64,000 nucleotides of DNA from Apodemus sylvaticus (GCF_947179515.1 NC_067473.1:79214626-79278625); one strand, 5' to 3'; shown: positions 48,047 to 61,330, counted from the stretch's first letter. Numbers and translations: made by a program. The notes: generated from the sequence alone by a model not told the origin.

Positions 48047-49479
48047 GTCCCTTTACAAACCCTTCTTTATGTTACGTTTTCAAACCAAACCAAACCAAAA
48101 ATCTCACTTGGCCCAAACATCGGCTATTTTCTGTACAACACTGCCATCTAGTGGTAAACTGGAGGAGTGTGACATACTTTGGACAACCTCAAAGATCAAA
48201 CTTAGCAGAGGCGGGAATAATGAGCATGGACAAATTTTCAGCAGTGAGCTCCTCGGAGAGTCCTCATTTCTTTGGGTTTATAGCGCATATTTGGCTGCCA
48301 AATAGTTGGGGGTGTTTTTCAACGTGTGCTCACTTGCTGCAAAAGCTGGTCTGCTGGCCTGGGCTGCCCTAGGGATCTGACTGGCTGATCTGGGAGCCAG
48401 AAATGTTCAAACTTCTTGGCACCAGAGCGTTCTTGGACTGTTTAAACTTACAGAACATGCCAAAAAGTATTTGACTATATCCTATTGCTATTTGCTATAT
48501 TAGATATTACATTTCAAATGTTTAAATATGTGTTTAGACAAAACAGTAGGAACATCTGGTCATCAAGGATACATGGTATATTTTATGAAGCATAGCCCTG
48601 CTTTCAAAAATAAGAAAGAAGTCTGAATTTTGGCATTGCTTGGGCATATATGTAAATCTCAGCATCGCTTTAGTAGGAGGCGGCTGGAGTCACACATCTG
48701 ATCCTGCACTCTACCTGTGACAATAAACTGTTTAAGTATGGAAAGAAGCCCTGGGCTCAAGATATTCTTTGCAAAAAGAAAGAATGTTTGTATAGATTTT
48801 ACAGGCAAATCTTTATACGAAATGAGCAAAGCTTAGCAAATGACAACCGCTTCAAAAGAAGTTGCTGTGGCCTTATGGACACTCCTGACTGACCCTGGGG
48901 AGTCAGCACCCTGGGGTGCTCCCAACATGGATGCACCCACCAACACTTGCCGCTCATCACGGACACCAGTGAACCTAGGTCTCCAGGGTGGTGTCAGGGG
49001 TTACCGCACCACAGCCATCACCTTTGACTGAGGAGGTAAACGATGGTCTAACCGGGCTGCTACCTAACCTAAGCCTGTAGTGAGGAGGAATCATGTCCCA
49101 CAGGACTTGCAAAGGCTTTGCTCTCTGTGAGTGCAGACCCCCTTCCAGTGGGTCTGAAGAGGAGTCAGCGACATAGAACAGAGCCCTGGTAATTCTGCCA
49201 TACACAGGTGCCCTTCCTATCCACATGAAGTTGGCTCCAGGAGCTGCTCATGTCCCTGGTGTTATGTGGGTCGTGCTTGCATGAACACACACCTCTTACT
49301 AAGTGCTGGGAAGCACCTCTCCTTTACTTATGACGGTGAATACATGTAGACCATATGCATCTCACAATTATAATGTGTCACTTAGGAAACTATAACAAGA
49401 AGTTAATATATGTTCAAATACATGTTCCCCCAAGTATTTTCAGGCCTTGGTTGGTTGACTTCATGGATGGAGAAACTGT

Positions 49480-49600
49480 GAATGGAGATGTGATTGCATA
49501 GCCAATCTAGATCCACCAACCTGGCCTTTCCCTCCTCCCCACACAGATGAGAAACTGAGGCTCAGAGCTCAAGTACGGGCATGGTGTCTCTGGCCCAGCA
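49480..49600 (-). repeat. MIR SINE remnant
   Basis: cagatgagaaactgaggctc followed by agagctcaagta is the reverse of the conserved MIR core 'gagcctcagtttcctcatctg'. Confidence 0.6.
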
Positions 49601-50080
49601 CAGGTGTGGCCTTCTCTTCTTGTGTGGTGTCTGTCTGCACACCTGGTCCTCCACCCGACTCCCACAGTGAATCGCTCTCATTTTGCCGCTCAGAACCTAC
49701 TCAACACCTCTTAGAAATGGTACCCAGATCGGCATATCCCTCACATTCTCAGTTTCTAGATGTCATCTTTGAAGGAGATCATGGCTCAAGGCTGATGGGA
49801 GAATCACATTTCCTGGCCACCAATTGGTTCATGGGTGGGCCTGTGATGTGTTCCAGTCACTGCCAGTAGAATATGGTAATTTCAAGAAGACTTTTCACCC
49901 TTCCCTCTGCGTAGCTGAACTAGGCAGGAAACAGGTTCCCGGTAAGCCCTGAATAGAACTCACAGAGAGAGAAGTTGAATCCTAAGGCGAGTTCTGATCC
50001 TGTGGCAGATTTGTATACAGCCAGCTGCACTCTCCAGGGTGTAATTTGTCAGTTAATTCCTGGTTCTGCCCTTGAGCAGA

Positions 50081-50120
50081 GTCTTGGAACCTTAGTCTTG
50101 GAACCTTAGTCTTGGAACTA
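50081..50120. repeat. 14-bp tandem repeat, about 3 copies
   Basis: gtcttggaacctta repeats at 50081, 50095 and 50109, the last copy partial. Confidence 0.93.
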
Positions 50121-51340
50121 AGTTGCTCCTGTTTTCAAAGCTGGAGTTGTGATTCAAACACCTGCCATCTTCTCCTGTCCCAGAATCCCTGGCTTGCTTT
50201 GCTGTGGACTTTCAGAAGGAAGAAAGCTAAGGTCCTGAGATTCCAGTTCATTGCTATTTGGTCAAGTAGCCCACACTGTCCTTATAATGGTAATTCTGGT
50301 GGGAACGGAGGACCAAAAACATCTAGCGTTTACTGCAGTAGGTAGGAACACACTATTGATTACAGACAGACTTGTCCACTGCCAGTGAACAACCTCCCAA
50401 CCTTTGCCTCCTGTCTCTAAATGAAGTATGATTGTAAACCACTTATTAATAAAATGCATCCCTAAAATTGAGGTAATATGCTAAGAGACTTGTCAACCTT
50501 TAGTGAACTAGGTGCTCATGGTATTTCCAAGAAAAGATTTTTATAACAAATGGAGGGAAATTGACCCACTCTCTAGCAGATGCCTGTGACAGATATGAGC
50601 CCTCTTCCTGACCCTGTCATCTTGGAAGGGGTGACAGGGATTGGAAACTCATCCTCTGAGGGAAGAAAGAAGTCCTGTCTGTGGTATTTATTAATTCATT
50701 GTTTGACCCATATACATTTGTGGGAACTCTTTTCCAATCAAGTCTGGGGAAAGGGGGAGCCTTTTGTTTTCTCGTAATAGAAATGAGACAGGCCTAACCA
50801 CATTTTCGGGTGCTTGCAAGGCTACCTCTGAAGCAGGCTTCAGGACGGCCATACTCACTTCACAGTGGCGACATCTCTGGCCGGCTTCCCTGATGATAGT
50901 TTCCTGATGTCCCCATTGCTTGCGTACCATAAGACATGACTGACTTTGAAGTTTCCAGAGAGTTAATATTTCACTGTGCTCCAAGTCCCCATTTCTGAAC
51001 CTTATGAAGTCCAGCCACCAGAATAGTCAGGGAAGCTTCGCACACCCAACTTTTATTACTCTTCTATGGCTTTGTGACTGCGGGGATTGTCACATGTCAC
51101 GTTCGGCAAACATTTATTAATGCTCAGAAATGAAAGACAGAATTAGTAGCCATATGGGGCCAGCACACCCACCTGTATCAGGATGAAGGCAGTAATGTTT
51201 TTGATGCTGTATATAAACCATATGTTAAATGATCCACGCTATAAAAGACTTCTATTCTGTTCAGTCTGGAATCACCTGAGGCTTACAGCTACCCCACCGC
51301 TTACCTTCTTCATCAAGTTTGCCTTGGCTCATACATAACC

Positions 51341-51510
51341 CATTATCAACAGCAGTATCTCACTTAAGCTCCTAACATTATCAACAGCAGTATCTTACTT
51401 AAGCTCCTAACATTATCAACAGCAGTATCTCACTTAAGCTCCTAACATTGTCAACAGCAGTATCTCACTTAAGCTCCTAACATTGTCAACTGCAGTATCT
51501 CACTCAGGCT
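51341..51510. repeat. 35-bp minisatellite, five copies
   Basis: Units begin cattatcaac or cattgtcaac at 51341, 51376, 51411, 51446 and 51481, each followed by agcagtatctcacttaagct and cctaa. The first four differ by one or two bases; the fifth decays toward its end. Confidence 0.97.
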
Positions 51511-52914
51511 AACAACCTTCACATTTGTGTCTCCTCCTCTGGGGGCAGTGAAGGGGGCAAGAAACAGAGTCTGTGGAGGCATGGTGATAGGCTCAAAGCC
51601 AGCTGCCTAGTGATCTGCAAGCCAAGTTACTACTAGTTCCTAATGATGGGCACTGAGCTCACCGACTTCAAGTCAGCTTGCTCTTTCTTCCCTTGCAGCA
51701 CACAAAGGGAACGGGTTTTTACTGTGGTTGCTATTAAAGCTTCTAAGAAAATGCTATATTGGGAATTATGTTGCTCTTCAAATATCAGTATCCATTGTCT
51801 CAGTGACGTGATTCTAACCTTCCTCTCCTGACTCATTTGTTCCCGTGAAGAAGTTGACACAACTAAGAGCATCCTTAAGGAGAGACACATTTGCTGTCGA
51901 CATACGAATGAGGCTCCCGTGTGCATTTTCAGCTCTGTGTTTTGTGTAGTTGCAAAGCTCCGATCCCTTCACTCAATCCCAAGTGACAAGAACGGGAGGC
52001 CTGTCCAGCATCTCCTGTGCATCTCGCTTCTTCAGTTATGATGAGATACACTGAAGTGAGAGGAAGCTGGACGTTAGGCAGTAATGTGCAGCCCAGTTCT
52101 CTCTGCTGTAGCTTTGAATCACCTGCTGATAACCAAGAGCATACGTATCGCTCGATCCCTCTCTATAATCAACTAGATCCCAAGAAAGAGAATGAATGCT
52201 AGTATTTCTTGGTGTACATGTACCAGGCTCTGTAGAAGTTATCTTTAGTTGGTTATTCAGTCAATCATCGTGTCTCTGATGGAGAGCACCTGGGGTAGCT
52301 GTACGGAGCAGTTAACTGGTGGGTGTGCTGAGACCCAACCACTCTGGCCAGCCCAACATGCTCCTGTCCTAGTGGGATATGGAAGACATTGGTGCTGAGC
52401 ATGATTTGAACTCTGGGAGCCTGGCTTAAGAGATTTCAGAGCAGAGGAATCTTAGCATGTTACCTGGAGATCATTTTGGTGAAGAATTTGGCTGCTTTTG
52501 GCCTTTTTAATGAGGAGTCTCCCTGAGCCTAAGGTGAAGAAATTTGGATTGGTCGCCCTGAAAAAGGAAGTCTCCAAGCTGCTTAGCATGGACTGACTCC
52601 TGTGGTTCACTCCTATGAAGAACTTTTGATCAGACATAACAAACTGAGAAAGTAAAAAATACAAAACGTATGGTTCAAGTAATAAAGGAGCACCGGGAAG
52701 TAGGATGGAGCTAAATCCTGTGCTCAGGGAGATAAACAGATTGAGGGAGTGGTGACTTTGTGGCAAGATCCCACCTTGCTGGGCTTATTGTTTCTGTTGT
52801 TTTAGTTGAAGGAGGGACAGTTAGATCACCTTAGACGCCATTGTGACCTGACTATTGTTTTTATTTAGACAGAAGGAGATTTGATTGTGTGCCAAATTGA
52901 CAAAGGATGAATTG

Positions 52915-53060
52915 TGATGGCTATTGTTAATTGTCAACTTGCCTACATCGGGGATGAACTACAGTCCAGAAATCGAGGGCACACCTGTGATGCCAATCTT
53001 AAGGCACAGTGTCCATGAGGGTTTAAAGATCTTGTGAAAAAGAATTGAAGAAAAGTTTAG
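52915..53060 (+). mobile_element. Rodent LTR-like repeat fragment
   Basis: tgtgatggctattgttaatt, gtcaacttgcctacatc, ggatgaactacagtcc and gagggcacacctgtgatgcc resemble the start of a common rodent LTR. It may continue after the two B1 insertions at 53290-53498. Family uncertain. Confidence 0.35.
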
Positions 53061-53062
53061 GC

Positions 53063-53160
53063 CCAAGCATGGTGATATATGCCTTTAATCCCAGGAGACA
53101 GAGGCAAGCAGATCTCTGAGTTCAATGCCACCCTGGCACAGAGCAAGTACCAGGTATGGT
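53063..53160 (+). mobile_element. B1 SINE (first of two)
   Basis: ccaagcatggtgatatatgc, ctttaatcccaggagacaga and ggcaagcagatctctgagtt match B1. Confidence 0.85.
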
Positions 53161-53171
53161 GGAAAAGCTTA

Positions 53172-53285
53172 GGTCCAGGTATGGTGGCACATGACTTTAA
53201 TCCCAGCAGCCTGGAAATAGAGGCATGCAAATCTCTGAGTTCAAGGTCAGTCTATAGAACAAGTTCCAGGATAGCCAAGCTTAGG
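53172..53285 (+). mobile_element. B1 SINE (second of two)
   Basis: taggtccaggtatggtggca, catgactttaatcccagcag, aaatctctgagttcaaggtc and acaagttccaggatagccaa match B1. It stands head to tail with the previous copy. Confidence 0.9.
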
Positions 53286-53498
53286 CAGTGAAGGAGTTGG
53301 AAAACAGAAAACTGGTGATGATGTAATAGAACAAGGAGGGCATGTTCCAGACGCAGAAATCAGCAGAACTTGGCAACTTTAGCCATGTGTCTCTGCCATT
53401 ATAGTCAAGAATAGAAAGGACTATTGGGACAATTGATGATGGTATGACCCCCATAAAGTCATATGTTTGAACAAACCTGTAAGGGCCAGGGAATGGGA

Positions 53499-53864
53499 TG
53501 TGGTGGCTTGAATATGCTTGACCTGTGGAAAGTGGCACTGTTGAGAGGTGTGGCCTTATTGGAGGAAGTGTGTCACTGCATGGACAGACTTTGAGGGCTT
53601 CTAATGCTCAAGCTCCACCCAGTGCAGAAGAGAGCCTCCTCCTGGCTGCCTGCAGAAGTGAGTCTTCTGCCTGCCTTTGGTTCAAGATGTAGAACTCTTG
53701 ACTCCTCTAGCACCATGTCTGCCTGGATGCTGCCATGCTTCCTACCATGATGATAATGGACTGAACCTCTCTGAAACTGTAAGCCAGCCCCAATGAAATT
53801 GTCCTTCATCAGAGTTGCCTTGGTCATGGTGTCTCTAAACAGCAATAAAACCCTAACTAAGACA
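53499..53864 (+). mobile_element. MaLR-type (MT/ORR1) solo LTR
   Basis: It starts tgtggtggcttgaatatgc and ends aaaccctaactaagaca. Inside are gtggccttattggaggaagt, caagatgtagaactcttgac, gcctggatgctgccatgctt and gataatggactgaacctct. Full-length LTR with tgt...aca ends and no internal sequence. Confidence 0.88.
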
Positions 53865-53964
53865 GGAATCGATATGACTATTGATACACTCTGACTAGTA
53901 ATACAAAATCGTTAATTTTACCTAAGGGCATGGGCCTCACCATTACAGGAAACTTTAGTGTTGG

Positions 53965-54047
53965 GAACGAAGCTGAGAGGCAGAGTACTTGCTTTGCACA
54001 CATGTCCATCAGAGCCTAGGTTCAATTCTCTGGACCCAACCGCCATA
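53965..54047 (+). mobile_element. ID/B2-head-like SINE remnant
   Basis: gaagctgagaggcagagtac, ttgctttgcacacatgtcc and gcctaggttcaattctctgg resemble the ID promoter and body (gtagagcacttgcctagca ... ggttcaattcccagc). The purine-rich repeat that follows is its tail. Confidence 0.55.
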
Positions 54048-54120
54048 AAGGAAGGAGGAAGGGAGGGAGGCAGGGAGGGAGGGAGGGGTGGAGGGAAGGG
54101 GAGGGAGGGAGGGAGAGAGC
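54048..54120. repeat. (GGGA)n / (GGAA)n low complexity
   Basis: About 70 bp of gggaggga units. Confidence 0.96.
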
Positions 54121-54973
54121 CCGGTCTTCATTTAGGTGCTGGTCTATCCTATGAAACTTTGCTGTATTTTGGAATCTCAGGGGACCTCAGGCGTAAGACC
54201 ATGCCTCTTACACTTCCACCTTAAAGGCCTTGAAAGGGGTCAGGTGTCCCCAGGTCTTCTGCAGGCACTCTCTGGGTGACTGCCATGTCTGTGCAGAGAC
54301 CAGCGTGAACATGACCCAAAGTAAAGGAGGGAGACACATGAAATGAAGGCGGAGCCCCTGGGCTTCCTTCCCGCCTTCAGTTAACCTGTAGCCAAGTAAG
54401 GAGCCAAATGCTTTACAGCAAAGACAATTAAAAATAAAACCATGAGAATTTTAATGCAAAGGGGATGAACCCTGCATGTTTCTGGTCATTTTTGAGTCCA
54501 TGTGGGTTGTTTTTTTTTCCTGTGGCGCAATACGCCTGGTTCTGACAGTCACCAAGTGTTGACGAAGCCAGGCTGTCTGTGGATCCACTCCAGAGTTCTC
54601 TGTGTCAGGGATGCTCAGAGCTCTACTCTACCAAACGGAAGTGTTCCCAGATTGTCAGTCTCTGCTAACTCATTGTCACTGAGTAATGTCACCAAGGAGA
54701 GTGCTCCATAGAGGAAACCAAGACAGATCTGGTTAAAGATTTGTTCAAAGAGGACATTTAGGCTTCTAGTTAAAAACTGCTGTACAGCAGATACCCTTGA
54801 AGCTCACATAAGAAAAGTGATGAGACAAAAACTCACCAGTGACTAGAGTCCAGCTTTATCGCCTTTTGTTCTAAGTGGACAGAATTGTGAGCAAGTACAT
54901 TCATGCTGAGAGAGGGTGGGCTGAGGCCTGAGAGTAGCTGTTTGAAGAGGGAGAAGGGCTCGCCTGTGTAGAG

Positions 54974-55173
54974 CAGGAGTTCTCAACCTGTGAGTCATGA
55001 CCCCTTTGGGGGAGGTCACATATTGGATATCTTGTATAACAGATATTTGCATTACAATTCATTAAAGTAGCAAACAACTATGAAGTAGCAACAAAATACT
55101 TCTGTGGTTGGGGGGTCAACACATGAGGAAATGTATTAAAAGACCACAGCATTCAGAAGGTTGAAAACCACTG
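54974..55173 (-). mobile_element. URR1-type non-autonomous hAT transposon
   Basis: caggagttctcaacctgtga, gacccctttgggggaggtca, caactatgaagtagcaacaa and ggttgaaaaccactg match URR1 in reverse. The flanking 8-mers gtgtagag (54966-54973) and gtgtagat (55174-55181) match at seven of eight positions, a hAT target-site duplication. Confidence 0.92.
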
Positions 55174-55617
55174 GTGTAGATGGAATGTATACAGCCAGGG
55201 GGCACACCTTCGTGCCTGTGAGTCAGGCAGCTCATACAGGAGGAGGACCTGGCCAGTAACCTGAAGTGACTACTGTCTGCTTTCACTGTGGCCACATTAG
55301 AAAGACGGACATTTGACCATGACCCATCATCCAATCTTTCTCTCGGAAGATACTGCGGGATTTCAGAGAGTGGGTTTTCAGGCTTGCAGAGTCTCTCGGG
55401 GAAGATCTGCTGACCATTCACAGGGGTCTTGCATATGAGTTTCAGTTTTTATACCTGTATACAGATGTAAGAATCCCTAAAATTACAGCAGGATGTGTAC
55501 TGAGCCCTTTGGAATACCTTTTCTCAATCTAGTCCACATCAACAGATGTATTCATTCTCATAACTTTCCCAAGTGAGGGATAGTAGAGTGGTTTTGTGCC
55601 TTTGCTTTATGAGGCAG

Positions 55618-56015
55618 TGTACTGGCTGGTTTTGTGTCAACTTGACACAAGCTGGAGTTATTACAGAGAAAGGAGCTTCAGGTGAGGAAATGCCTCCATT
55701 AGATCCAGCTGTAAGGCACTTAAGGGGGGAGGGCTCCTTGTGGGTGGTGCTGAGAGAGGGTAGGCTGAGGCCTGGGCTGGTAGTCTTGGGTTCTATAAGA
55801 AAGCAAGCTGAGCAAGCCAGGGGAAGCAAGCCAGTAAGAAACATCCCTCCGTGGCCTCTGCATCAACTCCTGTATCCTGACCTGCTTGAGTTCCAGCCCT
55901 GACTTCCTTTGGTGATGAACAGCAATGCAGAAGTGTAAGCTGAATAAACCCTTTCCTCCCCAACTTGCTTCTTGGTCATGATGTTTGTGCAGGAATAGAA
56001 ACCCTGACTAAGACA
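55618..56015 (+). mobile_element. MaLR-type solo LTR with 5-bp target duplication
   Basis: It starts tgtactggctggttttgtg and ends aaccctgactaagaca. It carries an LTR-type poly-A signal (aataaa near 55945). The five bases ggcag stand immediately before (55613-55617) and after (56016-56020), an exact target-site duplication. The matching family pieces in reverse are at 2728, 10561, 40977 and 63261. No gag or pol remains nearby. Confidence 0.9.
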
Positions 56016-56139
56016 GGCAGTGCTTGTTAACTTTTTCAAGTATGATTTGTATCACTCCAGTGTTATAGGTCCAATAGAAGAGGTTGGTGCGAACGTGATG
56101 GTTGGGAGCAGTGTGGCCAAGGCACATATCTCCTGTCTA

Positions 56140-57012
56140 CTGGTCTGGGTAAATCATTTAACCCATCTCAACCTGAAGAGTCCCCTGCCCCATCCATCCA
56201 TAACTATTCCAGTCCCCCTCCCCAGGGAGATCCATCCCTCTCCCCTAGCGCCTTACTCTCTGTGTCACCTCTGGTCATATGGATTGTAGCTTGCTTAGCA
56301 GCGATGTAACAGATGTAACATCACACTTAAGTGAGTACATGCCACATTTGTCTTTCACGGTATGGATGACTTCACCCAGGACGGTGTTTTCTAGCTTCTT
56401 CCACTTAACCTAAGAATATCTTGGTTTCTTGTTTGTTTGTTTTTTTATGGCTGAGTAATACTTCATTGTGTAAAAGAACCACATTTTCTTTATGCATTCA
56501 TCCACTGAGAGACATCTAGGTCATTTCCAGTTTCTGACTATTATGACTAGAACAGTAGTGAATGTGGTTGGACATTCATAATAGAATGAGGCACCCTTGG
56601 GTATATGCCCGAGAGTGGTGTAGCTGGATCATGAGGCCGACAACTCCTGCTTTCTGAGGAACTGCCACATTGATCCCCATGGGGACTGTACATGTTTGCA
56701 TTCCCACCAGCAGTGGATGAGTGGACCCCTTACTCCACATCCTCGCCAGCATGAGCTGTTATTTATTGTATTGACGTTTCCCACTTTGATGATACAAGAT
56801 AAGAATATCAAAGCAGTTTTGATTTGCATTTTCCTGATGACTAAAGAAGTTAACCATTTCTTTAAATGTTTTTTTAGTCATTTGAGTTTCCTCTTTTGAG
56901 AATTCCCTGTTTAGATCAGTCCCCTATTTTTAATCAAGTTATTTGTTTTCTTAATATCCAGGTTTGTATGTATGTGTGTGTGTATGTATGTATGTATGTA
57001 TGTATATATGTG

Positions 57013-57046
<34 letters not shown>

Positions 57047-58115
57047 AGTAGCACTCTATCGCATATGTAGTTAGTAAATAAAAAATTCTTTTCCCATTCT
57101 ATAGGCTGCTTCTTCATCCAGTTTTCCTGGTCCTTTGCCATACAGAATCTTTTCAGTTTCACGATGTCCCTTTATTAATTGTTCTTAGTGCCTGTGTTAT
57201 TGATGTCCTGTTCAGAGAGCTATTTGCTGTGCCAATGAGTTCAACACTATTCCCCACTTTCTCTTGTATCGGATTCAGTGAGTCTGGCCTTATATTGAGG
57301 TATTTGATTGATTTGGAGTTGAGCTTCATGCAGGGTGATACATATAGTTCTATTTGTTTCTTCTACATGCATGCAGCTATCCAGTTTGACCAGCACCATT
57401 TGATGACTATGCTGTCATTTTCTTAGCACATATTTTTAGCTTCTTTAAAAACCATCAGATGCTTATATGTATATGGACCTATTTCTGGGTCTTCAGTTTT
57501 ACTCCATTAGTTGATGTGTCTACACTTGTGCCAATACCATGCTGTTCTTATTACTATAGCTCTGTAGTACAATTTGAGATTGGGGTAGTAATACCTTCAG
57601 CACTTTTTTTATTATTCAGGAGTATTTTAGCTATCTGCTTTTTGCGTTGTTGTTTTTGTTGTCGTTGCTATATTTCCACATGAAGCTAAATATTGTCTTT
57701 TCAAGTCCTGTGAAAAATTGTGTTGGAATTTTGATGGAGATTACATTGAATCTGTAGATTGTTTTTGGTAGGATGGCCATTTTTACAATATTAATTCCAC
57801 TGATCCATGATCATGGGAGATCTTTCTAATTTCTAAAATCTTCTTCAATGTCTTTCTTTAGTGCCTTGAAGTTTTGATTATACAATTCTTACACTAGAGT
57901 TATCCTAAGATATTTTATAATATCTGAGGCTATTACGCATAGCCTACAATGTCTTGTTCCCCTGATTTCTTTCTCAGATCATTTGTCATTTGTATATAAG
58001 AAGGTTATTGATTTTTGTTAATTTTGTACCCTGCTACTATTTTGAAAATGTTTACTAGCCGTAGTAGTTCCCCGTGGAATTTTGGGGTTGCATATGCACA
58101 TGCCATCATATCATC
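56140..58115 (-). mobile_element. L1 (Lx-type) 3' part, dead copy
   Basis: On the minus strand this holds an L1 3' UTR (about 56140-56440) and about 1.7 kb of ORF2 3' sequence. Clear reverse phrases are gggtatatgcccgagagtgg, ttgcattcccaccagcagtg, tcctttgccatacagaatct and ttcagagagctatttgctgt. Stops and frameshifts are frequent and no open frame exceeds about 85 codons. It lines up with the same portion of the L1 at 7.7-11.8 kb. Confidence 0.88.
56964..57046. repeat. (TATG)n(TA)n microsatellite inside the L1
   Basis: About 80 bp of tatgtatg units grading into tatata, interrupting the ORF2 relic. Confidence 0.96.
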
Positions 58116-61100
58116 TGCACAGACCGCTCTGCATCACTGCTGTTTCCAAGAGGAACTCTCACTGTGGAAAAACAAAATCAGACTTGTGAACTGCTTGCTT
58201 TACGTGCACAAACCCTTTAAAGAGTCACTTAGCGCCATCATCAGTGGTCCACTGAAATGACATATCACAAGCTCAGGAGGTTTCTCCTGCAGGGATTCCT
58301 GACAGGCTCCTGTAAGTCATCATCTCTGAAGGGGCTAGTGGGAGGGGCTCCCGTGTTATTTGCCCATGGAGCCCTTTCAATATCAACCTGTGTTCCAAGG
58401 AAGTGGGACCAAAACAGTCAAACCAGAGGAAAGGCTTCTGTGCCAAGGGTCCATTGCACAGTTTGGATTACTGCGGGCCCTCCCCTGCATTTGCCTTGGT
58501 AATTCCCCTTCCTGGTTTGAGCTGCTCCCAGTTCATGACTCTAGCCTGTCTTGTACATAGGATATGAGATGCTATAGAAATGGGCTCACTTCCCTGGTCT
58601 GTGAGTTCTCAGAGTCACAGATCTCTATCAGCCAGTGTAGGGAGAAGCAGATGGCCCTGACATGTGCTTTGTGTTTGATACACACCGACGCCATGACGGT
58701 CATGCTCTGTAAAGTGAATCCACTTGAAAATCACCCGAGTTGAAATGTGCTGCTCAGCAGTTGCCTTGTGCAAAGTCCATGAATGACCTGGGCGTGGAGG
58801 CTCAGGTCCTTTAGCCTAGTTTGTCATACCTTTGAAGACAAGCCCACTCAGCAACAGGCTAGAAGCCTTTGTTCATTGGCATCACCTATTACCCAATCTT
58901 GCTTCCGGGCCTCCTGCCAGCCTGTCTCTGTATCCCAAAGGACCTGACCTGTAAAAGTGCCACAGTGACTCTGAAATCCCGGGCTAAAGCTGGGAAACAG
59001 CCTCTCTGTGCTTGTTTAAATCAGTTTCCTTAAGTTATCAATGTCTGCTTGTCAGTGTGTCCCTTTGGGCACCCCCCCCCCCTGTTGCTCCCTCCCCGGA
59101 ATGCTAGCCGCTTTGCTTGGGACCTGGAGGTTGTCTTGGCTCCATCAGCATCCAGCCACACCCGCATCCTGCCTACTTTGCACCATGCCCACGCCCAACT
59201 GCAGCTTCATCCTAGGCTCAGCTACCAGGTCTCCCCTAGCAACCTCCTCTCAGTGACACATCCCTGTCGCTTACAGCTACAGAAAGCCACTCTGATGTTT
59301 CCTGCCACTGCAGGGCTGTGTGGGGATAATGTAAGGCTGCCCGATTTTCCATCATTAAAACCATTTGGGCAAAAAGCCCACCATAGTTTTATAGCTCCTT
59401 GTAATTAGCACTGAAATTTTGCTCAGAGCAACAGTCTGACACTGTGCAGAAGGCCTCAGAGAAAAAAACAAGTTCATTTTCCAATGTCCCTGGGTTAAAA
59501 AGAAAATCCATCACAGGTGCTCTCTTCTGCAGAAGTCAGTAAGGGGTCGCTCCATGCAGACACGCGTGCTTTAGCACATGTTGACAGAGAACCCCCGCTT
59601 GCCCGGACTTGTGCTTCACAGAGCAAGGCTTATACGTCAGAGAACTTAGAACCACCATCTCTAGAAGAGTCTTGGGAGAAGTTGAGTCACTTCTGAACAT
59701 GGAGACCTTCAGCAGTGTGTGATGTCATACTTGAGCACCTCCAGGAAGCCCCATTGTATTATGGGACACATCTTCAATTATTCTTCTCTTCAGGAGACTG
59801 TCACAATTGTGACGCTATACAGTGAGCCTTCTTGCGGTCCACATTTATCTTGGGCTGAAGGGTATGTCTTGACTAGTTTGCCCATTGCCTTTAGAAGTAT
59901 TTTTAATTGTGAAACAATTATAAACTTTTATTTCTGGTTTCTCTTTTTCACTTTGGTGTCTGGAACGTCATGTGCCACACAGCGCCAAATCACCAAGTAT
60001 GCACTGCTCCACACCACAGAACACACCTCTCCCTTGGCCTCCTGGTGGGCGGGTACCCTGCAGCCCCGCCCACCTCTGCCCACAGATGGGTGGATGCTTT
60101 GCAGCCCCAGTTTCCTTAGCCACTGTCCTTCCTCATCCACTTCCCTCCATGTCCCCAGAAGCCATTGCTGGAGGACTTTGTTCTTCTTTTTAACTCCGTA
60201 GGGCACATGTACTTCAGTTTGCTTTTCGTTAGTCACCAGGAGTGGGGACAAAGGACTTTTGCTTAAACAAGTGACTTAGAACGGATACCATGGCTCTGGA
60301 TTGCCTCTCTCTTCTGGTTTGTAGTGATGTATTGCTACAAACTAAGCTGATAAAAACACTCTGCCCATGGGGGGGGGCATCCACTGCCAAGCAGAGAAAA
60401 CGTGCTTGGGAAGGGCAATGAGTGCCCACCTGGATAATCTTCCCCCATCCTTTAATGACAGCTGGAAAACCTTTGATCACACAATGTAAACTATATAGCA
60501 GGATATCATTTATACCATAATCAAGGGAGTAGCTCCAAGGGCAGAGGTCTAGAATTCTGCTGCCCTGACCTCCGGCCGTTCTGTCACCTCTCTCCAACAG
60601 CCCTTGTTGTGCCTTCTCACGTGCCCCTTCCTTGCCAGCTCCCACCTTTTCTGTAGACTCTAAAACCTGCTGTCATCCATCCGTTTGCTTGCACGAAGGA
60701 AGCAGAGTGGTGATGTAGTGTGTATCTTCTACTCAGGCCTCGTCTCGCTGTCAGCACAGGAGCTGACTCTTAGCCCATTCCCTACATGTACCATGTATCA
60801 TGAGTATATTGTTCAGAGTCTTCCAATACCAGTCATAATTGACCACACACATTCAGAAACTTTCCACATTGGAACAGGAGCCCACTCTTTGTCTAGGGGA
60901 CCTAGAGGTTGGCCAGAACCTCTATGAGGCACTACTCAGTTGAAGGAAGGAGCAGGGGAAGAGCTGCTTGTCTTTCCAGACACTGGGACAAGCAGTAAAA
61001 TGCTCTGCAGGCTGATCTGATGGGGGAAGCTGCAGTAGGGCGTGGCCAGGGAGGAGCCACCAGGCCTTTCTGTGGGGTTTGGCACTCTGTTCACTGCTTG

Positions 61101-61224
61101 GATTGGATTTTGCCTTGATATCTTATACAACCACATAAAATCTATTTTATACGGCACAGACAAGTTGATGACTCTTGGCAAGCTCACTTTACTGGACAGT
61201 CACCTTACACATTGGGAGCACACA

Positions 61225-61330
61225 CAGATATCATACATACACATGCACACACATACACATGCATGTATGTATGCACAAACATACACTCACACACATCTAC
61301 ACATACAAACCCACATACATGAACACACAT
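61225..61330. repeat. CA/CATA-rich simple repeat
   Basis: Imperfect acacatgcacac and tacacatc units over about 105 bp. Confidence 0.9.

Noticed and set aside
51341..51510. Regular repeats with a 35-bp period, CRISPR-like at first glance
   Set aside because: The units are directly contiguous with no unique spacers and lie in a rodent intron; it is a minisatellite.
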